A stretch of DNA of 64,000 nucleotides from Microbacterium sp. LCT-H2 (lineage in GTDB: Bacteria; Actinomycetota; Actinomycetes; Actinomycetales; Microbacteriaceae): assembly GCF_001866135.1 (NCBI RefSeq), contig NZ_MODW01000001.1:744001-808000 (forward strand). Direction: 5' to 3'. The translations under genes and the position numbers were made by a program. The notes beneath the pieces are model-generated. The model did no database searches and was not told the DNA's origin. It was given only the letters and a program-made list of their open reading frames with translations. Position 1 is the first letter of the stretch. Each line of letters starts with the position of its first letter. Below are positions 1 to 7,413 of the stretch, piece by piece.

Positions 1-21
1 AAGAAGCGCTCCGCCGCCTGA
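1..21 (+). CDS. possible C-terminal tail of a gene beginning before the window
   Basis: Frame 1 reads six codons (KKRSAA) and then TGA at 19-21. A basic tail followed directly by a promoter for the next gene would suit the end of an upstream gene, but nothing identifies the product. This is only a guess from position. Confidence 0.2.
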   Translation, partial: KKRSAA

Positions 22-42
22 TCTGACGGAGACCGCGAGGCG

Positions 43-48
43 TACACT
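43..48 (+). promoter_or_regulatory. -10 hexamer TACACT of a probable leaderless promoter
   Basis: TACACT ends six bases before the ATG at 55, so transcription would start at or next to the A of the start codon. No Shine-Dalgarno sequence lies between them. Five other genes in the window show the same arrangement. Confidence 0.5.
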
Positions 49-54
49 CGCACC

Positions 55-441
55 ATGTCGACTCCCCGCACCATCGGCCGGATCTTCCTCGGCGCCGCGC
101 TCGTGTTCGCCGGCGTCTCCCACCTCACGGTCGCCCGCGAGGAGTTCCAGGCGCAGGTTCCGGAATCGCTGCCGCTCGATCCGGACACCACGGTGCTCGC
201 GTCCGGCGTCGCGGAGGTCGCGCTCGGATCCGCGCTCCTCTTCACCCGTCGCCGCCGTCGCACGGTCGGCACCGTCGCCGCGCTCTTCTTCGCGGCGGTC
301 TTCCCCGGCAACGTGGCGCAGTGGATGCATCATCGCGACGGCTTCGGCCTCGACACCGACATGAAGCGCTTCGTGCGACTGTTCTTCCAGCCGGCGCTCA
401 TCGCGCTGGCCCTGTGGTCGACGCGCGCCCCGCGCCGCTGA
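55..441 (+). CDS. DoxX-like small integral membrane protein
   Basis: This 128-residue protein has about four hydrophobic segments, beginning with RIFLGAALVFAGVSHL, which is the usual first helix of DoxX-like proteins (helix, then a conserved SHL/HF element). A second helix at about residues 46-63 ends in an Arg-rich loop (RRRRR) that should face the cytoplasm. DoxX-family proteins have been linked to redox or thiol stress at the membrane, but the role of this subfamily is not known. The start ATG lies just downstream of TACACT and has no ribosome binding site, so the mRNA is probably leaderless. A 62-bp palindrome follows 16 bp after the stop. Confidence 0.7.
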   Translation: MSTPRTIGRIFLGAALVFAGVSHLTVAREEFQAQVPESLPLDPDTTVLASGVAEVALGSALLFTRRRRRTVGTVAALFFAAVFPGNVAQWMHHRDGFGLDTDMKRFVRLFFQPALIALALWSTRAPRR

Positions 442-456
442 CCCGCTCCGCCACAG

Positions 457-518
457 CAGGCCCTCGCGCGAGAACAGGCCCCCACGTCCGCCCGCGCCTG
501 AACCCGCGCGACGGCCTG
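457..518. repeat. 62-bp nested palindrome, family A copy 1
   Basis: The element has outer CAGGC at 457 and GCCTG ending at 518, and inner CAGGC at 475 and GCCTG ending at 500. The pitch between outer and inner pentamers is 18 nt on both sides, with a 16-nt loop. It lies 16 bp after the DoxX-like gene. The transcript should fold into a long interrupted hairpin, so it may act as a terminator. Confidence 0.75.
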
Positions 519-580
519 ATGCGGCGTCACCCCGGGTCGGCTCCGTAGACTCGGCGGATGGCGGAAAGGACGAGGCGACG

Positions 581-1279
581 GTGAGCAGGCGCACCGTCTT
601 CGGCCTGCTCCGGCTCACCGCCGCCGCCGTCTGCCTCATCGCGCTGATCCACCGCCTCGCGTGGGGACTCGCGTCGAACACCATCGCGAGCCAGAACTTC
701 TTCGCGTACCTGACGAACCAGTCGAACATCGCCTTCGTCGTCCTCCTCACCGTCGCCGGGGTCCTCGCGCTGCGTCGGGCCCGCGACCCGCGGTGGCTCA
801 CGGTGGCGCTCGCCCTCGTGCTCACCTGGACCATCACGGCGGGGCTCGTGTTCGCGATCCTCGTCTGGCAGGCCGGAGTCCGGGGGATCCGCATCGACGT
901 GCCGTGGTCGGATCAGGTGCTGCACTTCTGGCTGCCCGCAGTGACGGTCGCCGCCTGGGCCCTGGCCCCGGGACATCGGGCGGTGCCGTGGCGCGTGATC
1001 CCGGTGACCCTGGCCTACCCGGTGCTGTGGGGCGTCGCGACGCTTATCCGCGGACCACTGATCGGCTGGTACCCGTACTACTTCCTCGACCCGCGGCAGG
1101 TGAGCGGTCCCGTCGAGTTCACCGTCTCCTGCGCGATCGCGCTGGCCGCCTTCGCCACCGTGGCGACCGCGCTCGTGCTCATCAGCCGCCTGCCGGACCC
1201 GTGGGATCGCGCACCCACCGAGCCTCCGCCCGAGGAGCGTGCCCCGGCCGAGGCCGCACGCGAGACGGTTCAGGCGTAG
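581..1279 (+). CDS. Pr6Pr-family integral membrane protein
   Basis: This 232-residue protein has six or seven membrane segments. The loop SNTIASQNFFAYLTNQSNI and the later W..D..LHFWLPA and YPYYFLDP elements match the Pr6Pr/FAR-17a (AIG1-like) membrane family, whose function in bacteria is unknown. The start is GTG: the ATG at 558 runs into TGA after eight codons, and GGAAAGGACGAGG precedes the GTG. A -10 TAGACT sits at 546-551. The last ten bases overlap tail to tail with the convergent amine oxidase gene, so there is no room for a terminator between the two. The last 30 residues are a charged, Pro/Glu-rich cytoplasmic tail. Confidence 0.7.
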   Translation: MSRRTVFGLLRLTAAAVCLIALIHRLAWGLASNTIASQNFFAYLTNQSNIAFVVLLTVAGVLALRRARDPRWLTVALALVLTWTITAGLVFAILVWQAGVRGIRIDVPWSDQVLHFWLPAVTVAAWALAPGHRAVPWRVIPVTLAYPVLWGVATLIRGPLIGWYPYYFLDPRQVSGPVEFTVSCAIALAAFATVATALVLISRLPDPWDRAPTEPPPEERAPAEAARETVQA

Positions 1280-2622
1280 AGCGCCAGCGACGCGAGCGCC
1301 GCCTCGACGGCCTCCGCGTCCCCGAGCTCCGCGAAGTCCCGCGCCGCCGCACCGCCCACGATCCCGACGAGCACGTTCTCGCCGGTCGAGGGGCGGAGGT
1401 TGATCCACGTGGGGATCGCGATGTCGTCGCCGACCGCGTGCCAGATCGCCTCATCACCGTCCCAGAAGGGCTCGTCCCATCGCAGCCACACCGTCTCGAT
1501 CGCGCCCATGCCGAGCGCGGACACGGCGCCGCGGTTGTCGAACGGCAGCGGCGGATCGAACTCGATGGCCTGCTCCTGCAGCACCCCGAGGGGCACCGTC
1601 AGCAGCACCCGGTCGAAGGAGAGGGCCTCCCCGGTGCCGAGGCGCACACTCACCCCGGTGTCGTCCCACGCAAGGCGCGTGACCGGCGAGCTGAGCCCCA
1701 CCTTCACCCCGTCCAGGGCACTCTCGATGAACGGGGTCAGGTCGTCGCCGACTCCCTGCAGCGCCGCGTCGGGAAGCGGCGGGGCGAACCAGCTCGACAG
1801 GTCGGCGGCGTCCGCACCCGTCCGTGCCGCGAGGAGCGCGAGGAGCGCGGCGGTCGCGGGGTCCTCCGGGTCGATGCCGGCCGCCACCAGGGCGTCCGCC
1901 ACGGAAGAGTCCTGCGGGGCGGACTGCGCCGTCGTCACCGCGGCATCCACGGGCTGCGGATCCACGGGGTCGACGTCACCCTCGGCTGAGCGCCACCGCG
2001 CGCCGTCGAGGTCGACGAGGTCCATGTCCCCTTCGTCGATCGTCTCGAGCAGCTCCGCGTCGGCCTCGCCGAACAGCCACGCGCCGAGCTGCACCGGAAC
2101 CGGCCAGTCGTCCTCCGCGTGGGAGAGGATCCGACCGCCGACGCGGTCGCGTGCTTCGAACACCGTCACCTCCAGGCCGCCCTCCGCGAGCTGCGCGGCC
2201 GCGGTCGCCCCGGCGATCCCGGCGCCGATCACGGCCACCCGCTCGCCGTCCTCGGCGGCGACGATGAGCTCCCGCGCGGCACGGCGGCCCGAGCGCAGGG
2301 CTCCCCGGACGGTACCCGGCGCCTCGTCGTCGGTCGCCTCGCCCGCGAAGAAGAGCCGGTCGTCGACGGGCTGCGCGAGCGCCGCGCGGGTCGCGGCGAG
2401 CACCCCCACGGGAGTGAAGCTCGCGGCGCCCCGGGCGAAGGGGTCGGTGGTCCAGGTGCTGCGGACGCTCCCGCTCGGGGCAGGGACACCGGGCGGCGGC
2501 TCCGGTTCGCGCGTGCGGGTGGGAGTCGGCGTCGGTTCCGGCTCCGGGGTGCAGGAGGCGAGAAGCACCGAGACGGCACCGGCTCCGGCGCCGAGGAGCA
2601 GGGTACGGCGCGTGATCCTCAT
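1270..2622 (-). CDS. secreted lipoprotein flavin amine oxidase with circularly permuted domains
   Basis: This 450-residue protein starts with a lipoprotein signal (RITRR, a hydrophobic core, then LLASC with Cys24), followed by a Pro/Thr linker (25-51). Residues 53-120 contain WTTDPFARG, FFAGEAT and GTVRGALRSGRRAA, which in flavin monoamine oxidases form the C-terminal FAD-binding end. Only after these comes the Rossmann motif VAVIGAGIAGATAA (129-142) with FEARDRVGGR, normally at the N-terminus. The protein ends at VLVGIVGG...EAALASLALYA, exactly where the family would normally continue into W..DP..RG. So the order is C-piece, linker, N-piece in one open frame. Chemistry is expected to be FAD-dependent oxidation of an amine at the outer membrane face. 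The substrate is unknown. Confidence 0.85.
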   Translation of the reverse strand: MRITRRTLLLGAGAGAVSVLLASCTPEPEPTPTPTRTREPEPPPGVPAPSGSVRSTWTTDPFARGAASFTPVGVLAATRAALAQPVDDRLFFAGEATDDEAPGTVRGALRSGRRAARELIVAAEDGERVAVIGAGIAGATAAAQLAEGGLEVTVFEARDRVGGRILSHAEDDWPVPVQLGAWLFGEADAELLETIDEGDMDLVDLDGARWRSAEGDVDPVDPQPVDAAVTTAQSAPQDSSVADALVAAGIDPEDPATAALLALLAARTGADAADLSSWFAPPLPDAALQGVGDDLTPFIESALDGVKVGLSSPVTRLAWDDTGVSVRLGTGEALSFDRVLLTVPLGVLQEQAIEFDPPLPFDNRGAVSALGMGAIETVWLRWDEPFWDGDEAIWHAVGDDIAIPTWINLRPSTGENVLVGIVGGAAARDFAELGDAEAVEAALASLALYA

Positions 2623-2650
2623 CGTGCCGCCACTTTATCCCGCTTTCGCA

Positions 2651-2713
2651 CAGGCAGAAGCGCCGGAACAGGCGGCTCTCCAGGAGAACCGCCTGTTCCG
2701 GCGCGAGTGCCTG
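2651..2713. repeat. 63-bp nested palindrome, family A copy 2
   Basis: Outer pentamers are at 2651-2655 and 2709-2713, inner ones at 2669-2673 and 2691-2695. The pitch is 18 nt on both sides and the loop 17 nt. It starts 5 bp past the stop of the leftward SRPBCC gene and lies upstream of the amine oxidase. The inner stem is extended by perfectly paired GCGCCGGAA and CCGC arms. Confidence 0.75.
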
Positions 2714-2717
2714 GGTG

Positions 2718-3695
2718 TCAGACGGACAGCAGCTCCCGCTCCAGTCGCGCGAACGAGGCCTCCATGCCGTCGGCCATGCCGGTGGCGAGGATCATGTCGC
2801 GCGTCTCCTTGTCGGGGTACTCGATGAGCACCGTGACGAGGGTCGCGCCGTCCTCCTCGTAGAGGTTGAGGTCGTTGAGCGTCTCGGTCGGCATGCCCTG
2901 CATCCGCTCGGTGGTGACGGCGCGCTTCGGGGCGTCGATCAGCAGCGCCTCCCCCTCGAATCCGAACGGCTCACCCTCCGTGTCGCCCACGGGCGCCCAG
3001 GAGTTCCGGTACGACTGGCCGACCTCGGTCGCCGACACGCACTCGGTCATCTCCCACCCGTCCGGGCCGAGCATCCACTGCCGGATGAGGTCGGGCTCGA
3101 AATGGGCGCGCCACACCAGCTCGCGCGGACCCTCGACGAGCCGGGTGATGCGCACGTGCGTGTCATCCAGCAGCTCCACCCGCGTGCCCTTGCCCTGCGC
3201 GTAGTCGCGGAGGTCCTGCAGCACGGCGTCGAGCTGGGCCATGGCCATCCGGGTGCCCTCCACCGCGCCCATCGCGACGACCTGCTCGAGCGCCTCGGCG
3301 GACGCGAAATGGCTCGTGTTGACCATGCGCGCGCCCTCGGCCGTCGGCTCGAACGTGAAGGTCATGCGCATGGAGGGGAGGTTCGCGTCCGGCGTGCCGT
3401 CCTCGTCGGCGAACGAGTCGAGCACCGTGAAGCTGCGCGGCGCGTCGATCTCCAGGAACTCCCAGGTGCCGGAGGCCTTCTCCCCGCGGGGGCCGTTCAT
3501 CGTGTACACGGCTCGGCCGCCGACGGTGTGGTCCCACTGGGTGAAGGTGGCCGGCCAGCCGGGAGGACCCCAGAACCGCTCGAGCTGCTGCGGGTCGGTG
3601 TAGGCGGCCCAGACGCGCTCGACGGGCGCGGCGAGGTCGGCGACGACGGTCATGGTGAGGTTCTCGGCATCCGTGATGATGTCCGTGACAGGCAT
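2718..3695 (-). CDS. tandem SRPBCC (AHSA1/START-like) domain protein
   Basis: The 325-residue protein contains two SRPBCC ligand-binding folds. The first spans about residues 10-155 and has VAAPVERVWAAYTDP-type and RFWGPPGWP elements. The second spans about 170-320 and has ITRLVEGPRELVWRAHFEPDLIRQWMLGPDGW. Each has the start, W-x-P and C-terminal helix pattern of AHSA1-like proteins, which form a hydrophobic pocket; no catalytic role can be assigned. It is the second gene of an operon with an ArsR regulator: the junction reads TGACATG and AAGGAG lies within the end of the upstream gene, so translation is probably coupled. ArsR-SRPBCC pairs are a recurrent actinobacterial arrangement. Confidence 0.85.
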   Translation of the reverse strand: MPVTDIITDAENLTMTVVADLAAPVERVWAAYTDPQQLERFWGPPGWPATFTQWDHTVGGRAVYTMNGPRGEKASGTWEFLEIDAPRSFTVLDSFADEDGTPDANLPSMRMTFTFEPTAEGARMVNTSHFASAEALEQVVAMGAVEGTRMAMAQLDAVLQDLRDYAQGKGTRVELLDDTHVRITRLVEGPRELVWRAHFEPDLIRQWMLGPDGWEMTECVSATEVGQSYRNSWAPVGDTEGEPFGFEGEALLIDAPKRAVTTERMQGMPTETLNDLNLYEEDGATLVTVLIEYPDKETRDMILATGMADGMEASFARLERELLSV

Positions 3696-3696
3696 G

Positions 3697-4101
3697 TCAG
3701 TCTCCTTGCGATTCGTTGCGTTGACTGCTGGTGGGGTCGGTGGAGGCCGGCTTCCCCGCGGGCGGGGACGGCTCGGCCAGGAGATCGTCGAGCCGGGCGA
3801 TACGCGAACGCCACAGCTCTTCGTATCGGGCGAGGAGCGCCCTGGCGCGGGCGATCATCTCGGGGTTCGCGCGGACGAGCCGCTCGCGTCCCTCGGCGCG
3901 CTTGACGATGAGGTTCGCCGCCTCCAGCACGGCCACGTGCTTCTGGACCGCGGCGAACGACATCTCGTACTCGGAGGCGAGTGTCGAGACGGACTGCTCC
4001 CGCTCGATCGTCCGGCGCAGGATGTCCCGCCGGGTCGACGTCGCCAGTGCGTGGAACACACGGTCGACCTCCGCTTCGCTCAACTCCGTTTGTGCAACCA
4101 T
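3697..4101 (-). CDS. ArsR-family HTH transcriptional regulator
   Basis: This 134-residue winged-helix protein has the ArsR core ATSTRRDILRRTI, then STLASEYEMSFAAVQKHVAVLEAANLI as the recognition helix, and a wing RAEGRERLV. No metal-binding Cys pair is visible, so it belongs with the SRPBCC-associated non-metal group. The C-terminal 30 residues are Pro/Ser-rich and probably disordered. It is the first gene of a two-gene operon. A 14-bp palindrome covers its own start codon, which implies autorepression. Confidence 0.9.
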   Translation of the reverse strand: MVAQTELSEAEVDRVFHALATSTRRDILRRTIEREQSVSTLASEYEMSFAAVQKHVAVLEAANLIVKRAEGRERLVRANPEMIARARALLARYEELWRSRIARLDDLLAEPSPPAGKPASTDPTSSQRNESQGD

Positions 4102-4108
4102 TTGGTTG
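4095..4108 (-). promoter_or_regulatory. palindromic operator CAACCATTTGGTTG over the arsR start codon
   Basis: This is a perfect inverted repeat with 6-bp arms and a 2-bp centre. The start codon of the ArsR gene (complement at 4099-4101) lies inside it. An AT-richer -10 region follows upstream at about 4109-4115. Binding here would block both initiation and early elongation. Confidence 0.6.
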
Positions 4109-4138
4109 TACGTTAGACCCGCGTCGCGGGCGTGTCAA

Positions 4139-4156
4139 GAGTGCTTCGCGGCACTC
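4139..4156 (-). terminator. small stem-loop at the end of the GrpB-domain gene
   Basis: GAGTGC and GCACTC flank a 6-nt loop and overlap the stop codon of the leftward GrpB-domain gene. There is no U-run, so termination is only possible. Confidence 0.3.
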
Positions 4157-5045
4157 ACGCCCCAGCCCTGCCCGGCACCCACCCGGTCGCCCGCGCCCAG
4201 GCCTCCATCTCCCCCTGCGCCCGGTCGAACCAGTGGTCCTTCGCCCGCGCGTAGTCGTCGAAGTCGCGGTCGTCCCGGTGCGCGGAGGCCAGCGCGGTCT
4301 TGAGCGCCGCGTACTCGTCGCGCGCCTCCGGGTCCGCCCGCAGCCAGTCCCGGAACAGGAGGGCGTACCGCGCGTTCGACGCCTCGACGCGCCGCACATG
4401 CACGATCGCCCGCGCCCTGGCGTCCACGCTCGCGAACAGGCGTTTCGCCCACTCGTCCTGGTTGCCGCCGCACCGCGCGTTGTCGCGGGAGACGCCCGGC
4501 GCGTCCGGCACGATGCGCTGCACGTTCACGAAGCCGGCGTCCCCGAGGCGCTGCTCCGCGGCATCCGCGTCCGCGAGGTCGCGCACCCCCACCTGGAGGT
4601 CGATGATCGGTTTGGCGCGCAGCCCTGGCACGGCCGTCGAGCCGATGTGATCGACCCGCACCGGGACGCCGTCGAACGCCGAGGCGACGCGGGCGCCGAG
4701 GCGAGCGGCATCCGCCGCCCAGCGCGGCGACCACGACTCGAGGATCGGCGGCGTGTCTGGAGGGAGTCGCCGAGCCCTCCGGCGCTCCTCGACCTCCGCC
4801 GCTCGGGCGAGGAAGCGGGACAGGCCCTCCTCGTCGCCGTCCGCGAGAAGCCCGTCGCACCAGGCGGGGCCAGACACATCGCCGACGCCGAGCACGAGAT
4901 GAGCCGTTGCGGAGGCGTGCGCCAGTGCAGCCGCATCGACGGGCCCGAGTCCCGTCACGACCGCATCGGGCCGCGCCGCACGCAGGCGGCGCACGACCGC
5001 GCCATGACCCTCCCCGACGACGACCAGAGCGAGGGGCGAGAACAC
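4155..5045 (-). CDS. GrpB (UPF0157) domain protein with an extra N-terminal region
   Basis: From the GTG at 5045 the product has 296 residues. The last 190 or so are a GrpB domain with VDHIGSTAVPGLRAKPIIDL, the family's nucleotidyltransferase-like signature, and a C-terminal FDDYARAKDHWFDRA helix. The first 100 residues (FSPLALVVVGEGHGAVVRRL onward) look like an alpha/beta fold beginning with a beta strand and a Gly-rich turn. I do not recognise this region, and it lacks a P-loop, so it is not the CoaE kinase sometimes fused to GrpB. The frame is open up to an ATG at 5180, but those 45 extra residues are low-complexity and lack a ribosome binding site. The biochemical role of GrpB is unknown. 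Confidence 0.7.
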   Translation of the reverse strand: MFSPLALVVVGEGHGAVVRRLRAARPDAVVTGLGPVDAAALAHASATAHLVLGVGDVSGPAWCDGLLADGDEEGLSRFLARAAEVEERRRARRLPPDTPPILESWSPRWAADAARLGARVASAFDGVPVRVDHIGSTAVPGLRAKPIIDLQVGVRDLADADAAEQRLGDAGFVNVQRIVPDAPGVSRDNARCGGNQDEWAKRLFASVDARARAIVHVRRVEASNARYALLFRDWLRADPEARDEYAALKTALASAHRDDRDFDDYARAKDHWFDRAQGEMEAWARATGWVPGRAGA

Positions 5046-5282
5046 GTCGACCCTCGGAGAGCCTTCCGAATCATCTGCGAGCGGGTGCACTGGTCGCCTC
5101 CTCGGGATTCGTCCCGCCGGAATCGGTCCTCCCGCGGCAGACGGTTCCCACAGCGTAGCCAGGCGGCCGAGCATCTCCATTCACATGAATCCACACCGGT
5201 ATTCCGGGCGTAGGCTGGAGGGAAGGACGGACCGTCCGAGAAGATCTCCCGGCACCGCGCCCGCCCGGGAAGGAGCCCGAAA

Positions 5283-6035
5283 GTGGCTCAGTACGACGTC
5301 TCGAACCGCTCGGCGATCGTGACGGGAGCGGGCAGCGGCATCGGCCGCGCGGTCGCCCTGCTGCTGGCGCAGAACGGCGCGGCGGTGGTGGTGAACGACC
5401 TGAACGCGGAGCACGCGAACGCGGTCGTCGAGGAGATCCGCGCCGCCGGCGGCACCGCGGAGGCGTCGGTCGGCGACGCGACGGACCCGGCCTGGATCGC
5501 CTCGTCGGTCGAGCTCGCCAACTCGCTCGCTCCGCTCCGCATCGGCGTCAACAACGCCGGCATCGGCGGCGCGACGGCACCCACCGCGGACTACGAGGAA
5601 GACGCGTGGGACAAGGTGATCGCCATCAACCTCAACGCCGTGTTCCGCAACATGAAGGCGCAGATCCCGTCGATCCTCTCCAATGGCGGCGGCTCGGTCG
5701 TGAACATCGCCTCGATCCTCGGCAGCGTCGGCTTCGCAGGCTCCCCCGCCTACGTCACCGCCAAGCACGGCGTCGTCGGCATGACGAAGACCGCCGCCCT
5801 CGAGTACTCGGCGCAGGGCGTCCGCGTGAACTCGGTCGGCCCCGGCTTCATCGACACCCCGCTCCTGGCGAACATGGGCGACGAGGCGAAGGACTTCCTC
5901 GTGTCGAAGCACCCGATCGGGCGCCTCGGCCAGGCCGAGGAGGTCGCGAACCTCGTGGTGTTCCTCGCGAGCGACGCCGCGAGCTTCATCACCGGCAGCT
6001 ACCACCTGGTCGACGGCGGTTACACCGCCCTCTGA
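5283..6035 (+). CDS. SDR-family NAD(P)-dependent oxidoreductase
   Basis: This classical 250-residue short-chain dehydrogenase has TGAGSGIGRA for the cofactor (residues 15-24), NNAG at about 91, catalytic Ser near 144 (NIASILGS), and YVTAK at about 157-161. A VDGG tail ends the protein. VVVNDLN at the end of beta-2 has an acidic residue, which suggests NAD rather than NADP. The substrate cannot be told from sequence. The GTG start is supported by AAGGAG seven bases upstream. A -10 TAGGCT lies at 5211-5216, so the gene has its own leadered promoter, divergent from the GrpB-domain gene. A strong hairpin follows the stop. Confidence 0.9.
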   Translation: MAQYDVSNRSAIVTGAGSGIGRAVALLLAQNGAAVVVNDLNAEHANAVVEEIRAAGGTAEASVGDATDPAWIASSVELANSLAPLRIGVNNAGIGGATAPTADYEEDAWDKVIAINLNAVFRNMKAQIPSILSNGGGSVVNIASILGSVGFAGSPAYVTAKHGVVGMTKTAALEYSAQGVRVNSVGPGFIDTPLLANMGDEAKDFLVSKHPIGRLGQAEEVANLVVFLASDAASFITGSYHLVDGGYTAL

Positions 6036-6043
6036 CGAAGAAA

Positions 6044-6088
6044 CGGCATCCGGCTGCCGGGAACCCGAATCCCGGCGGCCGGATGCCG
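6044..6088 (+). terminator. strong 18-bp hairpin after the SDR gene
   Basis: The arms are 6044-6061 and 6071-6088 with a 9-nt loop. All 18 positions pair, one as a G-T wobble. It begins 9 bases after the stop. No U-run follows, as is common for high-GC actinobacterial terminators. Confidence 0.7.
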
Positions 6089-6203
6089 CGGTCGGCGATC
6101 GAGAGCCCCCGCTCCGTTCTCGCCGTAGCCGTCACCGTCCGGGAATCCGAGAGCCCTTGAAGAGGATCCCGAGGCGGTGAGGCAGGTCTGCACCCCTCCG
6201 TGA

Positions 6204-6530
6204 TCAGGCGGACAGCGCGTGCAGTTCGCGCGATACCGCATCGAGCGCGAGCTCGGGGTCGGTGAGGTCGAGCCCGCCGGTCGAACCCGCGGCCTGCATG
6301 AGACGGGCCAGCAGCGGCCGCTGGAGGGTGACCGGTGTCTCGACGACGAAGCGGATCGGGATGGACGCGTGGATCCACAGCGTCTCGGTGCGGTCGGCGC
6401 CCGTCTGTACCGTGAGCGCGAACGGCTCGTTGCGACGCAACTTGGTGACGGTGGCCGCGCGAAGGTGGGCGAGCAGCTCGTCGTCGATCTCGATCGGCTC
6501 GGCGAGGTTCGCGTAAGTGAGGGTTCCCAT
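6204..6530 (-). CDS. small DUF7882-like protein
   Basis: This 108-residue soluble protein begins MGTLTYANLAEPIEIDDELLAHLRAATVTKLRR and carries a short beta-rich core with LWIHASIPIRF. The opening, the KLRRNEPF step and the W-I-H/P-x-IPI element match small proteins of Microbacteriaceae now grouped as DUF7882, often wrongly labelled ATP-dependent DNA ligase in databases. The function is unknown. It lies downstream of a MarR gene on the same strand. A 69-bp AT-rich gap between them contains palindromes, so it is probably regulated by that MarR protein. Confidence 0.65.
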   Translation of the reverse strand: MGTLTYANLAEPIEIDDELLAHLRAATVTKLRRNEPFALTVQTGADRTETLWIHASIPIRFVVETPVTLQRPLLARLMQAAGSTGGLDLTDPELALDAVSRELHALSA

Positions 6531-6571
6531 GATCTTCTCCTCGTGGCAGAAAAGCTGGACGAGGATAGTTT

Positions 6572-6590
6572 ACTAGTTTAACTAGTTAAA
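6572..6590 (-). promoter_or_regulatory. AT-rich palindromic operator between marR and the DUF7882 gene
   Basis: TTTAACTAGTTAAA (6577-6590) is a perfect 14-bp palindrome, and ACTAGT occurs twice (6572-6577 and 6581-6586). It stands out in an otherwise GC-rich region and lies directly upstream of the DUF7882 start. Palindromes of this size and composition are typical MarR sites. Confidence 0.6.
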
Positions 6591-6599
6591 TCAAATCGA

Positions 6600-7046
6600 T
6601 CAGGGGAGATCGCCGAGTTCGTCGGTCAGGCGGCGCAGGAAGCGGGAGATCACGGTCGCCTCCTCTGCGGTGAACTCGCCTTCGATGGCGGCCACGCGCT
6701 GCGCCAGCTCGTCGCCCTGTCCGTGCAGATCGCGAAGGGACGGCCGGAGGACCTTGGACCGCGCATCCAGGGGGTGCGGCGCGACGACGATCTGCCCACG
6801 CTCGGACATCCGTCGCACGACGCTCGTGACGGCGGCCGTGCTGATGCCGAGGTAGGTGGCGAGTTCACGGGGAGTGACGGGCTTCTCGACGGGCGCGGTG
6901 CTGATGAAGTGCATCGCCGCACGGTCGGTATCGTTGGGTTCGCGCCGTGCGGCGAGACGGCGGTTCAACTGCGCGTCGGCGCGACGGAAGTCATCGACAT
7001 CGCGCGCGAGCGCTGAGGTCGTGACGTCGGTGCTCGTGTTTCCCAT
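6600..7046 (-). CDS. MarR-family transcriptional regulator
   Basis: From the ATG at 7046 the product has 148 residues. The start is set by AAGGAGGA nine bases upstream; a longer frame to 7214 lacks such support. The winged helix covers about residues 50-115, with ELATYLGISTAAVTSVVRRMSERG as the DNA-reading unit and a basic wing (HPLDARSKVLRPS). The terminal helices that form the dimer are present. The neighbour downstream is the DUF7882 gene, and an AT-rich palindrome lies between the two. The inducer is unknown. Confidence 0.85.
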   Translation of the reverse strand: MGNTSTDVTTSALARDVDDFRRADAQLNRRLAARREPNDTDRAAMHFISTAPVEKPVTPRELATYLGISTAAVTSVVRRMSERGQIVVAPHPLDARSKVLRPSLRDLHGQGDELAQRVAAIEGEFTAEEATVISRFLRRLTDELGDLP

Positions 7047-7176
7047 GCAGAGTTCCTCCTTCCCCGAACCCCCATGGTACCTCGACAACCTGACAGTAAG
7101 GCTGTCTAGCGATATCGGGTGCGACCAGGGACTTCCGGAGGTGCGATGATGGAAACCCTGCCCCCGAAAGGATGCC

Positions 7177-7413
7177 ATGCCCGAGCCACTGAGTCTCGAG
7201 GAGGCGTCGTACATCCGCTACGCCGATCTGCTCGCACGTCTGGAGGAACTGTTCCCCTCCGTCCCGCGACGACGGATCGAGCAGATCATCGGCGCCGAGA
7301 CCGATGCGATCACGGGCGGGCTTCTGCGCATCGTCCCAGCCGAGGTCGAGACCGGCGCGATGGAGATGCTCGAGCGGGAGGCCGGTTCCAGCGACGAAGG
7401 AGAGGTCGCGTGA
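7177..7413 (+). CDS. small helical protein, three-helix-bundle type
   Basis: This 78-residue acidic protein is predicted all-helical. The stretch RLEELFPSVPRRRIEQIIGAE resembles the three-helix-bundle dimerisation domain found in small actinobacterial proteins (FPxVP followed by an amphipathic helix). No enzyme motif is seen. AAGGATGCC precedes the ATG. Its stop overlaps the GTG start of the next gene by four bases (GTGA), so it is translationally coupled to a MarR regulator and may act with it. Confidence 0.55.
   Translation: MPEPLSLEEASYIRYADLLARLEELFPSVPRRRIEQIIGAETDAITGGLLRIVPAEVETGAMEMLEREAGSSDEGEVA

Noticed and set aside
6577..6590. TTTAACTAGTTAAA as a phage attachment site
   Set aside because: No second copy, integrase or tRNA gene is nearby. 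Its place between marR and its target gene fits an operator.
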